DNA of 64,000 nucleotides from DAOUCP01 sp034432155 (GCA_034432155.1 DAOUCP010000098.1:14924-78923), one strand, 5' to 3'. Shown: positions 1-8,421, numbered from the stretch's first letter. The notes: generated by a model from the letters alone, not told the origin. Made by a program: numbers and translations.

Positions 1-488
1 AGTTGGTCTTCGTGGCCGGTGGCATTGGCCTGGCGCCGATCTGGTCGGTCCTGCAGACGGCGCTGCTGCGTCGAGCAGAGTTCGGGGCATTGACGCTGTT
101 CTACGGTGCCCGGAGCTCGGCCGACCTGATCTATCGCGACGAGCTGGAGGCGTTGCGCTCCGACATCGCACTGTTCCGGTCGATCGATCAGGCGGAGCCT
201 GACTGGCCAGAGTTCGTGGGCTTTGTGGCCCAGAATGTGGCCGACAAGAAGCCTGCCGCGGATGGCGCTACGGCTGTGGTCTGTGGCCCGCCGGTGATGA
301 TCCGGACCGTCGTCCAGGCCCTATCCGGCCTTGGGTTTGCCGATGAGCAGGTCTATACCACCCTGGAAAACAAGATGAAGTGCGGCATTGGCAAGTGCGG
401 CCGTTGTGGCATCGGGCACCATCTCATCTGCCGCGATGGCCCGGTGTACTCCTGGGCGCAGCTACGGCGCCTGCCGCCAGAGTACTGA
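1..488 (+). CDS. NAD/FAD-binding oxidoreductase subunit with C-terminal 2Fe-2S cluster (5' end cut off)
   Basis: The reading frame is open to the window edge, so the N-terminus with the FAD-binding barrel is missing. What remains is the NAD-binding half of a ferredoxin-NADP reductase-type fold: a VAGGIGLAP loop at the start, then a CGPPVM motif near the middle, as in the electron-transfer subunits of dihydroorotate dehydrogenase, sulfhydrogenase gamma and FlxA. The C-terminus carries CGIGKCGRC followed by a fourth Cys, the 2Fe-2S site of this family. A paralogue with the same ending lies at 41234. The next gene starts 16 bases downstream and encodes an Fe-S protein, then a fumarate-reductase-type flavoprotein, so this subunit probably passes electrons from NAD(P)H into that complex. 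The family is clear; the exact electron acceptor is inferred. Confidence 0.85.
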   Translation, partial: LVFVAGGIGLAPIWSVLQTALLRRAEFGALTLFYGARSSADLIYRDELEALRSDIALFRSIDQAEPDWPEFVGFVAQNVADKKPAADGATAVVCGPPVMIRTVVQALSGLGFADEQVYTTLENKMKCGIGKCGRCGIGHHLICRDGPVYSWAQLRRLPPEY

Positions 489-504
489 CTTGGAGAGGCT
501 CGCG

Positions 505-1182
505 ATGCCAGAGGCTGAGAAGGTGACCGTCTACATCATGGGTCGGCCCTACCGGGTCCCGGCGGACGCCACCATCATGGGGGCCATCGAGTACGCTGGC
601 TACCAGATCAAGCGGGGTGCTGGCTGTCGAGAAGGCTTCTGCGGCGCCTGCGCCACCGTCTATCGCCTGCGGGGGGACTACAAGATCTACACCGGAATGG
701 CGTGCATGACCTTGGTCAAGGAGGGCATGTGGCTGGCACAGCTCCCGGCCATTCCGGCCCAGAAGCCAAGCTACGACATCGAACAGCTCGCCCCCACCGT
801 GGCGGCCTTCCAGCGCCTCTATCCAGAGATCTTCCGCTGCGTGGCCTGCAACACCTGCACCAAGGCCTGTCCCCAGGGACTGCAGGTGATGGACTACATC
901 CAGGCGGCCAAGCGTGGCGACATCGCTACCGTCATGGACCTATCCTTCGATTGCCTGGCCTGTGGTCTGTGCGCCATCCGCTGTCCGGCAGAGATCGTGC
1001 ACTACCACGTCGCCATCCTGGCGCGGCGGCTGTACGGCCGCTACCTGGCCCCGCGCAGCGAGCACCTCGACCGGCGGATCGAGCAGGTGCGCTCGGGGTG
1101 TTACAACGGCCAGTACGCCGAGCTGATGGGCCTCTCCAAGGAAGAGCTGAACCAGCGATACTACGCGCGAGACATTGAGTAG
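505..1182 (+). CDS. Iron-sulfur subunit, succinate dehydrogenase/fumarate reductase B type
   Basis: A 225-residue protein with two parts. Residues about 30-75 hold a plant-type 2Fe-2S site (CREGFCGAC and a later Cys in GMACM). Residues about 110-160 hold two cysteine clusters, CVACNTCTKACP and CLACGLCAIRCP, typical of the C-terminal ferredoxin domain of SdhB, FrdB and TfrB. The ATG at 505 is preceded by TTGGAGAGG; an upstream in-frame ATG at 388 would overlap the previous gene and lacks this site. The protein is the obvious wire between the NAD-linked flavin subunit upstream and the SdhA/FrdA-type flavoprotein that starts 77 bases downstream. No membrane anchor gene is visible, so a soluble complex is likely (inference). 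Confidence 0.85.
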   Translation: MPEAEKVTVYIMGRPYRVPADATIMGAIEYAGYQIKRGAGCREGFCGACATVYRLRGDYKIYTGMACMTLVKEGMWLAQLPAIPAQKPSYDIEQLAPTVAAFQRLYPEIFRCVACNTCTKACPQGLQVMDYIQAAKRGDIATVMDLSFDCLACGLCAIRCPAEIVHYHVAILARRLYGRYLAPRSEHLDRRIEQVRSGCYNGQYAELMGLSKEELNQRYYARDIE

Positions 1183-1259
1183 CCTTTTCCCCCGGCTGCA
1201 GGCTGGGGTACGTGGGGATGGTGGGCTGCCACTGTCCCGTCTAGGAGCAGGAGCAAAGG

Positions 1260-2927
1260 ATGTACCCGGAGTACATGCAGGCCTCGCTTCGCAAGGTCGA
1301 AGAGACACGCCCGCGCCGCTTGGCGCTGGAGCGATCGGGCAAGCCGGTCTTTCCGCCCATGACGGCCAAGGAGCGTCAGGCGGTCTTGGACCGGTTCCAC
1401 CCCGACTACCAGCCGGATGCGCGACGAGCCGTTCGCGTTGGGCCCAACCAGGGCGAGCTCTTGACCACGGAGGTGGCCGATCTGCTCGAGTCGCATAGTC
1501 GCATCACTCCCGACCTCTTCGATCTCCGTGTCCCCGACTACGAGACGGACATCCTGATCATCGGCGGCGGAGGAGCCGGTTGCGCGGCGGCCATCGTCGC
1601 GCGCCAACACGGTGCCTCCTCGATCATCGCCACCAAGCTGCGGCTCGGCGATGCGAACTCCATGATGTCCCAGGGCGGGATGCAGGCGGCGGTTGCCGAG
1701 CATGACGCGCCGCCGATCCATTACCTGGACGCCATGGGGGGCGGACACTTCGACAACAAGCCAGAGCTGGTGCGCGCCTTGACCGAGGATGCGCCCGAGG
1801 TGGTTCGGTGGCTCGAGGAACTGGGGGTGGTGTGGGACAAGAACCCGGATGGCTCACTGTACGTGCTTCACGGCGGCGGGACGTCGCGCAAGCGCATGCT
1901 CTCCTGCCGCGACTACACGGGCGCCATCATCATGCGAACCCTCATGGACGAGGTCCGCAACCATCCCGACACCATCGCGGTGCTGGAGTTCATGCCGGTG
2001 GTCGAGCTGCTGCTCGACGAGCAGGGGCGATGCGCCGGTGGCGTGTTGTACAACCTGGAAACCGAGGAATACTTCACCGTGAAGGCCCGGGCCGTGATTC
2101 TGGCCACCGGTGGCTACGGCCGGCTGCACATCCGGAGCTTTGACACCACGAACCACTATGGCGCCACGGGGGACGGGCTGGTCTTGGCCTATCGCGCCGG
2201 AGCCAAGCTCCTGTACATGGACTCCGTCCAATACCATCCAACCGGCGCTGCCTTCCCCGAACAGATCGCCGGCTTCCTCATCACCGAGAAGATGCGAGCC
2301 GCCGGCGGTCATCCCGTCAATCGGCACGGTGAGCTGTTCGTCTGGCCGCGCGAGCCGCGCGACGTCGAGAGTGCCGCCTTCATCCGGGAGTGCGTCGAGC
2401 GATCAAACGGCATCGAGACGCCCAGCGGGCGCTGGGGGGTCTGGCTAGACTCCCCCATGATTGAGACGATTCAGGGCGAGGGCTACATCAAGCGCAGCTT
2501 TCCGGCCATGTATCGCCAGTTCAGTCGCTACGGCATCGACATCACCCTCGAGCCCATGCTGGTGTACCCCTGCCTCCACTACCAGAACGGGGGCGTGGAG
2601 ATCAACGAGCGCTGTGAGACGAGCGTCCCGGGTCTGTACGTAGCAGGCGAGGCTTCCGGCGGGGTGCACGGCCGCAACCGGCTGATGGGCAACTCGGTCC
2701 TCGACTATAACGTGTTTGGCCGGCGCGCTGGGCGCTTCGCCGCCGAGTATGCCCGGCAGGCGACGATCGGCCGACTGTCCTTGGACCACGTGCGCGCCCA
2801 CGAGGACGGGTTGCGCCAGGCCGGCATCGAGACCGACCGCCTGGCGCCGGTGCTGCTGCCGTCCTACACACCGGAAGATGTGCGCAAGCGGCAGCTCACC
2901 GCCCGCTACGAGGGCACGTTGCGCTAG
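1260..2927 (+). CDS. FAD-dependent fumarate reductase/succinate dehydrogenase-type flavoprotein
   Basis: A 555-residue protein of the SdhA/FrdA/NadB family. It has a Rossmann loop (LIIGGGGAGCAAA, about residue 98), the FAD-contact stretch SMMSQGGMQAA, HYGATGDG, QYHPTG, CLHYQNGGVEIN and the late VAGEASGGVHG...NRLMGNSV motif. The His that carries covalent FAD in SdhA/FrdA is replaced (NSMMSQGG), so FAD is probably non-covalent, as in NadB, fumarate reductases of the Tfr type and soluble enzymes. The ATG at 1260 follows AGGAGCAGGAGCAAAGG. It is the third gene of a redox set with an NAD-linked subunit and an Fe-S subunit. NAD(P)H-dependent fumarate reduction, or reduction of a related unsaturated acid, is the best guess; the substrate cannot be read from sequence. 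Confidence 0.82.
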   Translation: MYPEYMQASLRKVEETRPRRLALERSGKPVFPPMTAKERQAVLDRFHPDYQPDARRAVRVGPNQGELLTTEVADLLESHSRITPDLFDLRVPDYETDILIIGGGGAGCAAAIVARQHGASSIIATKLRLGDANSMMSQGGMQAAVAEHDAPPIHYLDAMGGGHFDNKPELVRALTEDAPEVVRWLEELGVVWDKNPDGSLYVLHGGGTSRKRMLSCRDYTGAIIMRTLMDEVRNHPDTIAVLEFMPVVELLLDEQGRCAGGVLYNLETEEYFTVKARAVILATGGYGRLHIRSFDTTNHYGATGDGLVLAYRAGAKLLYMDSVQYHPTGAAFPEQIAGFLITEKMRAAGGHPVNRHGELFVWPREPRDVESAAFIRECVERSNGIETPSGRWGVWLDSPMIETIQGEGYIKRSFPAMYRQFSRYGIDITLEPMLVYPCLHYQNGGVEINERCETSVPGLYVAGEASGGVHGRNRLMGNSVLDYNVFGRRAGRFAAEYARQATIGRLSLDHVRAHEDGLRQAGIETDRLAPVLLPSYTPEDVRKRQLTARYEGTLR

Positions 2928-3053
2928 CCGCGGCGGTCGTTCGGCTCCCGACCGACGTTGCGGCGGCTGCGCGCTCTCCCCGCCTTCCCCTGCCCTCCGC
3001 GTCGCCGTATCATCGAGCATCGCCGCGCAGATGGCGCGGTTCGAGAGAGGGCC

Positions 3054-3950
3054 ATGCGACCAGGGGGCAAGGTGATGCGCGAACGACTCCGCAAGCTTGA
3101 ACCGACGGTCGACGTGCTTGCCACCGGCGGCGCCCTGGCCGTGGTAGCGGTGATCTTCGTGGAGTCGACGGCCACCGACACCCGCTGGCTGCAAGGCGCT
3201 GCCGCAGCCAACTGGATGATTTGGTGGCTCTTCGTCGCCGATGCCCTGATCAAGGCATTGGCCCACGGCTGCCGGTGGCTCCGCACGCGGATGGCTTGGT
3301 TCGATTTCTTCGTGATCGCCGTCAGCTACCCTGGCCTCGGAAGCTTGTTGGCCTTCGCCCGGCTGGCCCGACTTCTCCGGCTCGGAAGACTGTCTCGAAC
3401 CGCCCGGCTTGCCCGGCTGTCGCGGCTGCTACGGGCGGTGCGCCTCCTGCGCCTCGGTGCGGTGGCCGCCCGGGGCCTGGTGGGTCTTCACCGCGTGCTC
3501 GATCCGCGGGCCTTTCCCTTCGTCACCCTCGTCGTGATTCTGGTCGTGGCCGCTGGCGGTGGGGCCCTGTATCTCGTCGAGTCCGGCCTAGAGCCGCTGC
3601 GCATCGAGGATGCCCTGTGGTGGGCCGTGACCACCGTCACCACCGTTGGTTACGGCGATCTGGTGCCGCACACCGGCCTCGGTCGCTGCATTGCCGTCGC
3701 TGTCATGCTTATTGGCATCACCTTCACCAGCCTCTTGACGGCCAACATCGCTGCGTACTTGACGCGGCGCGGCGACGAACGGGCCCAGGATGACGTCCTG
3801 GCTCGCCTAGACGCTCTGACGGCCAAGGTGGATCAGCTGGGGGCGGAGCTGGCGCGGTTGCGGTCTGCTGCGCGCTGCGTCGATGCGCTGCGCGACAGGG
3901 CGCTCGCCGATGCGGGATCCGAATCCGCCGGTGAATCCGGGGCCGGCTGA
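3054..3950 (+). CDS. Voltage-gated-type potassium channel
   Basis: A 298-residue membrane protein with the K+ selectivity filter TTVGYGD about two thirds along, between two hydrophobic helices. Further upstream helices resemble S1-S3, followed by a very long arginine-repeat helix (FARLARLLRLGRLSRTARLA and on), an extended S4 with an Arg every third or fourth residue. The C-terminus is a short coiled coil (DVLARLDALTAKVDQLGAE), a likely tetramerisation element. The start at 3054 has GAGAGAGGGCC before it; ATG 3075, with AGGGGGCAAGG upstream, is an alternative. The gene stands alone between the flavoprotein and the vapBC pair. The last codons lie inside a tandem repeat that continues beyond the stop. 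Confidence 0.88.
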   Translation: MRPGGKVMRERLRKLEPTVDVLATGGALAVVAVIFVESTATDTRWLQGAAAANWMIWWLFVADALIKALAHGCRWLRTRMAWFDFFVIAVSYPGLGSLLAFARLARLLRLGRLSRTARLARLSRLLRAVRLLRLGAVAARGLVGLHRVLDPRAFPFVTLVVILVVAAGGGALYLVESGLEPLRIEDALWWAVTTVTTVGYGDLVPHTGLGRCIAVAVMLIGITFTSLLTANIAAYLTRRGDERAQDDVLARLDALTAKVDQLGAELARLRSAARCVDALRDRALADAGSESAGESGAG

Positions 3951-3992
3951 TGGCGGATCCCACAATCCGCCGGTGAATCCGGGGCCGGCTGA
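3914..3992 (+). repeat. Tandem direct repeat across the 3' end of the channel gene
   Basis: Two near-identical units of about 37-40 bases. Both contain AATCCGCCGGTGAATCCGGG followed by GCCGGCTGA. The first unit encodes the last residues of the channel including its TGA; the second lies just downstream. This looks like a recent local duplication that supplied an extra copy of the gene end. Confidence 0.8.
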
Positions 3993-4234
3993 GGGTTGCC
4001 AGCCGGTAGCCGGTCGTGCTTCCCGGCGCCTCGCTGTCCCAGGCCGGTCAGCCCGCGCCACGTGGTGTTGCGTCACCCTTGGAATCCTGGCCCCGACTGC
4101 CCAGTGGCTTGGCTTTGGGTTTGGGGTGGTCGAAGGCGGGCACGCGCGTCGGACGCGACCAGCGCCAGCCTAGCAGCCAATGGATGACTCGAGGGGGCGA
4201 GCGCCGCAGGCGCGAGATCTCAAGAAGCGGCCAC

Positions 4235-4663
4235 TCATGTGAGTGGATTGGTGTAACGGACTCCAGCGAATCGTCCGAAGTCGGGATCACTGGAGCAGAT
4301 CTCCGCGCCGTGCTCGAGGGCGATCGCCGCTAGATGGGCATCGCTGGTGAGGTTGCCCGCAGTTCCCAACGGCGCCAGGAGGCCCCGGAGAATGGCGAAG
4401 TGGCGGGGCGTTGGATTCAGAATGGTCGCGCACGGTCGAGCGAGCCAGGCCTCGAGCACCTCGAAGGCCTCGTCCGGCTCGAGTGGATGGGGGAAGATCG
4501 CCGGTCGTGTGCTGAGGCGCAAGAACGCCAGTAGGACAACCCACGTGAAGGCGACCGTCTCGGAGCCGGACAGAGCCTGCTCCAACCAGGACCTCGCGGC
4601 TGCGTGGCAGGGCGCATCCTCGTTGACGGCATAGAGCAGGAGGTTAGCGTCGACCAGCTTCAC
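4235..4663 (-). CDS. vapC: VapC-type PIN-domain ribonuclease toxin
   Basis: A 142-residue PIN-domain protein. It begins MKLVDANLLLYAVNED (first acidic residue), has a central Glu region, and ends with NLTSDAHLAAIALEHG and SSDPDFGRF, giving the cluster of Asp residues that binds Mg or Mn. Family toxins cleave tRNA or rRNA. The GTG start overlaps the stop of the upstream antitoxin gene in a GTGA junction (4660-4663), so the two are translationally coupled. It is of usual length and all expected acidic residues are present. Confidence 0.88.
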   Translation of the reverse strand: MKLVDANLLLYAVNEDAPCHAAARSWLEQALSGSETVAFTWVVLLAFLRLSTRPAIFPHPLEPDEAFEVLEAWLARPCATILNPTPRHFAILRGLLAPLGTAGNLTSDAHLAAIALEHGAEICSSDPDFGRFAGVRYTNPLT

Positions 4664-4923
4664 TTGCCCACGCTCAGCCTGCGCGCGATCTCGTGGTCTT
4701 CGAGAGCTGCCGCCAGCGACAGCGCCCGATCCAGCGACGCCTCCGGGCGGAAGCCCATGCGGAACGTGCGCTGCACGAACCTTTCCTGGGGGCTGCTCGC
4801 GCCAACCAACAGTGCTGATCTCAGGGCCTGGTTCAGCGCCTCCTTGAACGAGATACCCTGCTCGCGCATACGATTGCGGATCAGGGCCTCCACATCTGGG
4901 TCTAGGGTCACGGTGGTTCGCAT
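4660..4923 (-). CDS. vapB: VapB-type ribbon-helix-helix antitoxin
   Basis: An 87-residue protein starting MRTTVTLDPDVEALIRNRMR, a classic ribbon-helix-helix beta strand and helix, followed by a C-terminal tail that would wrap the toxin. It should neutralise the PIN toxin encoded next to it and repress their shared promoter. There is no Shine-Dalgarno site, but a strong -35/-10 pair ends 6 bases before the ATG, so the mRNA may be leaderless and begin at or next to the start codon. Confidence 0.85.
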   Translation of the reverse strand: MRTTVTLDPDVEALIRNRMREQGISFKEALNQALRSALLVGASSPQERFVQRTFRMGFRPEASLDRALSLAAALEDHEIARRLSVGK

Positions 4924-4929
4924 GCCAAC

Positions 4930-4957
4930 ATCATAGCATCAGCCTGGTAGCTGTCAA
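4930..4957 (-). promoter_or_regulatory. Promoter of vapBC
   Basis: On the minus strand TTGACA (4952-4957) and TATGAT (4930-4935) are separated by 16 bases: a perfect -35 and a 5/6 -10 box. The expected transcription start falls at about the ATG of vapB (4923), which suggests leaderless translation. Confidence 0.65.
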
Positions 4958-4979
4958 GATGATGCCGCGACAGGCCTCC

Positions 4980-5050
4980 GGGATGGCGCCCAGCCCTCGG
5001 CAGTGCTTGAGGCCCGGGATGGCGCCGAGCCCTCGGCAGTGCTCCAGGCA
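4980..5050 (+). repeat. Two tandem units of 36 bases in the vapB-transporter gap
   Basis: The units begin at 4980 and 5016 and share GGGATGGCGCC, AGCCCTCGGCAGTGCT and flanking bases with few differences. A related core (GGGATGGCGCGGCCCTCGGC) recurs near 49812. The rest of the 4958-5245 gap shows no gene. Confidence 0.7.
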
Positions 5051-5245
5051 CGGGAGGCGTTCACCGCGTGATCGCGTGCCTGCCATCGGGTTGGGGATTG
5101 GATGCCTGCGCTTGTCGGCAGTCGCGGCCTATCCGGACGCCCGGCCGCGCTCGGTAAGCGCATCCCCGACGTGAGAGGGACGCATTGGTACCGAAGTCCT
5201 CTGGGCGATCCAGGCCGCTGGCCGCCGAAGCGCTACGCCACGCCG

Positions 5246-6082
5246 TCAGGATTGGCGCGGTCGCCCGACTGCCAGGACGGCCAGGAAGATCAGCGTCGCC
5301 GTGAGCACGATGGCCGCGCCGGAGGCCACACCAAGGTAGTATGACGCGTACAGCCCGATCACGCCCGAGGCAGCGGCCACAAAAGCCGAGAGCGCCATCA
5401 TGGCCGGCAACCGACGGGTGACGAGCGAAGCGGTAGCTGCCGGCGTGACCAACATGGCTACCATCAGGGCCACGCCGACGGTCTGGAGGGAGATGGCGAC
5501 CGTCACGGCAACGAGTACGAGCAGGAGGTTGTCGAAGAGTGCTGCTGGCAGGCGCAGCGTCGATGCCAGGACCGGATCGAAGGAGATGACCAAGAACTCC
5601 TTGTAGAAGGCGACGATGACCAGGAGGACCAAGGCACCGAAACCGCCGATCCAGACCAGCGACCGCGGGCCGACTCCCAGCACGTCGCCGAATAAGAAGT
5701 GACTCAAGTCCACCGCGTAGCTTCGCACCGTCGAGATGATGGCGATGCCAAGGGCGAACATCCCGGCGAAGATGACACCGATCGCCGTGTCCTCTTTGAT
5801 GCGCCCTGTCCGGCGAACCGCGCCGATGCCCAACGATGCCACCACCGCGGTACCCAACGCCCACCAGAAGAGTGGCTCGCGGCTTCCGCCGCCCACCAGG
5901 TAGCCCACCGCCACGCCCGGCAGCACGCTGTGCGCCAACGCATCGCCGAAGAAGGCCATGCCGCGGAGGACGACGTAGGTCCCCACCACCGCGCACACTG
6001 TGCCCGCCATGAGAACGGCCACCAGGCCCCGCTGCATGAACCCGTAGCGCAAAGGGTCGGCCAGCCAATCAGTGAGCGGCAT
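5246..6082 (-). CDS. Zinc/manganese ABC transporter permease
   Basis: A 278-residue, very hydrophobic protein of the ZnuB/TroC/MntB (ABC-3) family with eight or nine predicted membrane helices. Family landmarks include GTYVVLRGMAFFGDALAHSVLPG near the N-terminus, the coupling-helix region, and FAGMFALGIAIIS. It is the last gene of a zinc-type uptake operon and overlaps the ATPase gene by 14 bases. It should form the membrane channel for the divalent metal delivered by the binding protein. Confidence 0.92.
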   Translation of the reverse strand: MPLTDWLADPLRYGFMQRGLVAVLMAGTVCAVVGTYVVLRGMAFFGDALAHSVLPGVAVGYLVGGGSREPLFWWALGTAVVASLGIGAVRRTGRIKEDTAIGVIFAGMFALGIAIISTVRSYAVDLSHFLFGDVLGVGPRSLVWIGGFGALVLLVIVAFYKEFLVISFDPVLASTLRLPAALFDNLLLVLVAVTVAISLQTVGVALMVAMLVTPAATASLVTRRLPAMMALSAFVAAASGVIGLYASYYLGVASGAAIVLTATLIFLAVLAVGRPRQS

Positions 6083-6935
6083 GCCGGTCGCCCTCGCAAC
6101 ACGTATCCGCCACCACGTGATCGTCGACGATGGTCAACGCGGGGCCGTACGCTTCTCGCAAGAATGCCGACCGCATGACCACCTCGGCGGTGCCGAAGGC
6201 CACGAGCCGACGGTTAAGGAGCAGGATCCGGTCAAAGTAGCGTGCCGCCTGCTCGAGGTCGTGGGTGGCCACCATCACCGTCACCTTGGCGTGGCGCAGA
6301 CGCTCCAGAAGTGCCAGCAGGCCCTCCTGAGCCGGTGCGTCCAGACCGGCGAGCGGCTCGTCCATTAGGAGCAGCTCCGATTCTTGGGCCAGGGCGCGAG
6401 CGATGAACATCCGCTGCTGCTGCCCGCCAGAAAGCTCCGCGATGTGGCGATCCGCCAGGTCGGCAATGCCGACCGTCGCCAGCGTCGTACGGACGAATTC
6501 CCAGTCTCGCTTCTTCGGCCAGCCGAAGAGACCCAGCTTGGCGATCCGCCCCATCATGACGACATCGGCCACCGACACTGGGAAATGCCAATCGACCTGG
6601 TTGCGCTGCGGAACGTAGGCGATGCACACGTGCCCACTGGGCCCCGAGCCGTAGACCGTCACCTCACCTTCGTCCGGGCGCAGGACGCCGGCGATGACTT
6701 TGAAGAGGGTGCTCTTGCCTGCGCCGTTCGGACCCACCACGGCGATCCGCTCGCCAGGGTGGAGGTGGAAGCTCACCCCTTCGAGTGCGGCGAGGCCGTG
6801 GTACCGAACCGTCAGGCCACGCACGTCGAGAATGCGTTGGTCCGGTTTGTGGACCGAGTGGCGGTACACGGCGAGGGTCCGCCTGGTCCGATTCCGCCTT
6901 CTGCCGAACGAGCGAGCAAGAGAGAGTCTCGTCAC
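6069..6935 (-). CDS. Zinc/manganese ABC transporter ATP-binding protein
   Basis: A 288-residue ABC ATPase with Walker A GPNGAGKST, a Q-loop (YVPQRNQVDW, typical of the TroB/ZnuC/MntA branch), signature LSGGQQQR, Walker B LLLMDEP and the His switch ATHD. The start is GTG at 6935, overlapping the upstream stop in a GTGA junction. About 35 extra basic residues precede the usual beginning of the domain, so initiation at the internal GTG near 6869 is possible. The C-terminus is Cys/His-rich (DTCCEGDRHAAH), perhaps metal-binding. Confidence 0.93.
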   Translation of the reverse strand: MTRLSLARSFGRRRNRTRRTLAVYRHSVHKPDQRILDVRGLTVRYHGLAALEGVSFHLHPGERIAVVGPNGAGKSTLFKVIAGVLRPDEGEVTVYGSGPSGHVCIAYVPQRNQVDWHFPVSVADVVMMGRIAKLGLFGWPKKRDWEFVRTTLATVGIADLADRHIAELSGGQQQRMFIARALAQESELLLMDEPLAGLDAPAQEGLLALLERLRHAKVTVMVATHDLEQAARYFDRILLLNRRLVAFGTAEVVMRSAFLREAYGPALTIVDDHVVADTCCEGDRHAAH

Positions 6936-7933
6936 TTCAATCCTTCTGCGATGGCCGTGACATTGTACTGCATGTATTTCAGGTAGGTATCAGCCTTCCC
7001 ACCCGGTTCACTCAGCGAACCCGTGTAAATGCGCACCACCTGGATCCCCGTGTCGTTGGCCACTTGTTCGGCCAGAGTTGGATTGGCGCTCATGCCAACG
7101 AAAATTGCCGGGACCCGCGCGGCGCGGATCCGCTCCTCGAGTTGGGCGAGCTCTCGCGCCGAGGGCGATGCGTTGCTGCTGAACGAGCCGATGAGCGCGC
7201 CGACCTGTTGAAAGCCATACTCCTGGGCGAAGTAGCCGAACACGAGATGATCGCTGACCAGTCTGCGTCGCTCGGGCGGGATCGGGGCCACCCGCACGCG
7301 GATCCAGGCATCGAGTTCGCGCAAACGTCCGGCGTAGGCCTCCGCGTTGGCCCGGTATGCCGCGGCGTGCGCGGGGTCGGCCTCGGAGAGGGCAGCAGCG
7401 ATGTTCTCTGTCCAGACGATCACGTTGTTGGGATCGGTCCAGGTGTGGGGATCGCCACCCTCGTGATGGTGGTCGGCCGCCGTGGGGCCGCGCTCGTCCT
7501 CGGGTTCGCCTTCTTGGGGTTCCTCGCCTTGGCTGCCGTGTTGGCCGTCGCCGAGCTGCAGCGGTGGAATGCCCTCCGAGGCATGGACAACGGTGCCCCG
7601 GGCGTTGGATTCCAGTACGGGAGCGAGCGCCTCCTCCAGGCCTAGACCGTTGATGACGATGACATCGGCGGCACCGATGACCGCCACGTCCTCGGGTCTG
7701 GGCTGAAAGGTGTGGGGGTCGCTGCCGGGCGGGAACAGAACCGTGCAGTCGATCCCGTCGCCGCCAACTTGGGCCACAACGTCCCCGACGATGGTTGTCG
7801 AAGCGACCACCCTGAGAGGACTCGGCCCGCCACCCAGCTCGCCGCGGCAGGCCGCGGGCAAGAAGGTGCCGATGATCCCGACGATGGCCGCGAGGCCGAC
7901 GAGAAGAAGTCTGTGTCCGTGCGCGGTCACCAT
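6932..7933 (-). CDS. Zinc/manganese-binding periplasmic-type lipoprotein or secreted protein (ZnuA family)
   Basis: A 333-residue cluster A-I solute-binding protein. It has an N-terminal hydrophobic export signal, then VVASTTIVGDVVAQVGGD, GSDPHTFQPRP and, midway, an acidic insert followed by ADHHHEGGDPHTW. That His-rich loop is typical of zinc-specific members. VFGYFAQEYGF and the late VAND/TG motif are also present. ATG at 7933 is preceded by GGGAAGGAAACG. It lies 21 bases behind the Fur-type regulator and overlaps the ATPase, so the four genes form one operon. Confidence 0.92.
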   Translation of the reverse strand: MVTAHGHRLLLVGLAAIVGIIGTFLPAACRGELGGGPSPLRVVASTTIVGDVVAQVGGDGIDCTVLFPPGSDPHTFQPRPEDVAVIGAADVIVINGLGLEEALAPVLESNARGTVVHASEGIPPLQLGDGQHGSQGEEPQEGEPEDERGPTAADHHHEGGDPHTWTDPNNVIVWTENIAAALSEADPAHAAAYRANAEAYAGRLRELDAWIRVRVAPIPPERRRLVSDHLVFGYFAQEYGFQQVGALIGSFSSNASPSARELAQLEERIRAARVPAIFVGMSANPTLAEQVANDTGIQVVRIYTGSLSEPGGKADTYLKYMQYNVTAIAEGLK

Positions 7934-7954
7934 CGTTTCCTTCCCTCGAAGTGC

Positions 7955-8392
7955 TCAGCAGTCCGTCCGGCCATCCGTCTGACAAGCCTCGCAGACGCCG
8001 GAGACCTGCAACCAATGGTCGCGGATGTCGAAACCCGTCTCCTGACCGATGCGACGAAAGAGTGCCTCCAGGCGGTCGCCCTCGAACAGCACCGCCCGTC
8101 CGCAGCCTTCGCAAAGCAAGATGTGCTGGTGTCCCTGTCCGGCTCGCAGGAAGGCCTGACAGCTCCGGGCTTGATGGACCCGCTGCACCAGACCCAGCGC
8201 CTCGAGCTTGTCGAGGGTACGGTATACCGTCACCAGGCCCAGGCGCGGATTGATCCGGCGACCCAAGTCAAAGACCTCGAGCGGCGTCAGTGGCCGCTCG
8301 GCAGACTGCATCACCTGGACCACGGCGCGCCGCGGCCCGGTCAAGCGACAGCCCGAGGTCCTGAGGCGGACCAGCCACGGTTCGAGGGTCAT
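7955..8392 (-). CDS. Fur-family metalloregulator, probably Zur
   Basis: A 145-residue Fur-family repressor: a winged-helix domain (LTGPRRAVVQVM ... NPRLGLVTVYRTLDKLEALG), metal-site residues in QARSCQAFLRAGQGHQHILL, and CEGCG plus CEAC structural-zinc pairs. Heading a zinc-type transporter operon suggests Zur rather than Fur (inference). The ATG at 8392 follows AAGGGC. An upstream in-frame TTG at 8422 is ruled out because it lies within the -10 box of the operon promoter. A decayed copy of this gene lies at 11040-11411. Confidence 0.9.
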   Translation of the reverse strand: MTLEPWLVRLRTSGCRLTGPRRAVVQVMQSAERPLTPLEVFDLGRRINPRLGLVTVYRTLDKLEALGLVQRVHQARSCQAFLRAGQGHQHILLCEGCGRAVLFEGDRLEALFRRIGQETGFDIRDHWLQVSGVCEACQTDGRTDC

Positions 8393-8406
8393 GGTCGTGC
8401 CCTTAC

Positions 8407-8421
8407 TGAAGTCCGTTTTCA
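8407..8421 (-). promoter_or_regulatory. Candidate Zur operator
   Basis: The minus strand reads TGAAAACGGACTTCA, a 15-base imperfect palindrome agreeing at 11 positions with the TGAAAATGATTTTCA type of Zur box known in actinobacteria. It directly follows the -10 box and covers the likely transcription start, a suitable place for repression. Confidence 0.45.
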
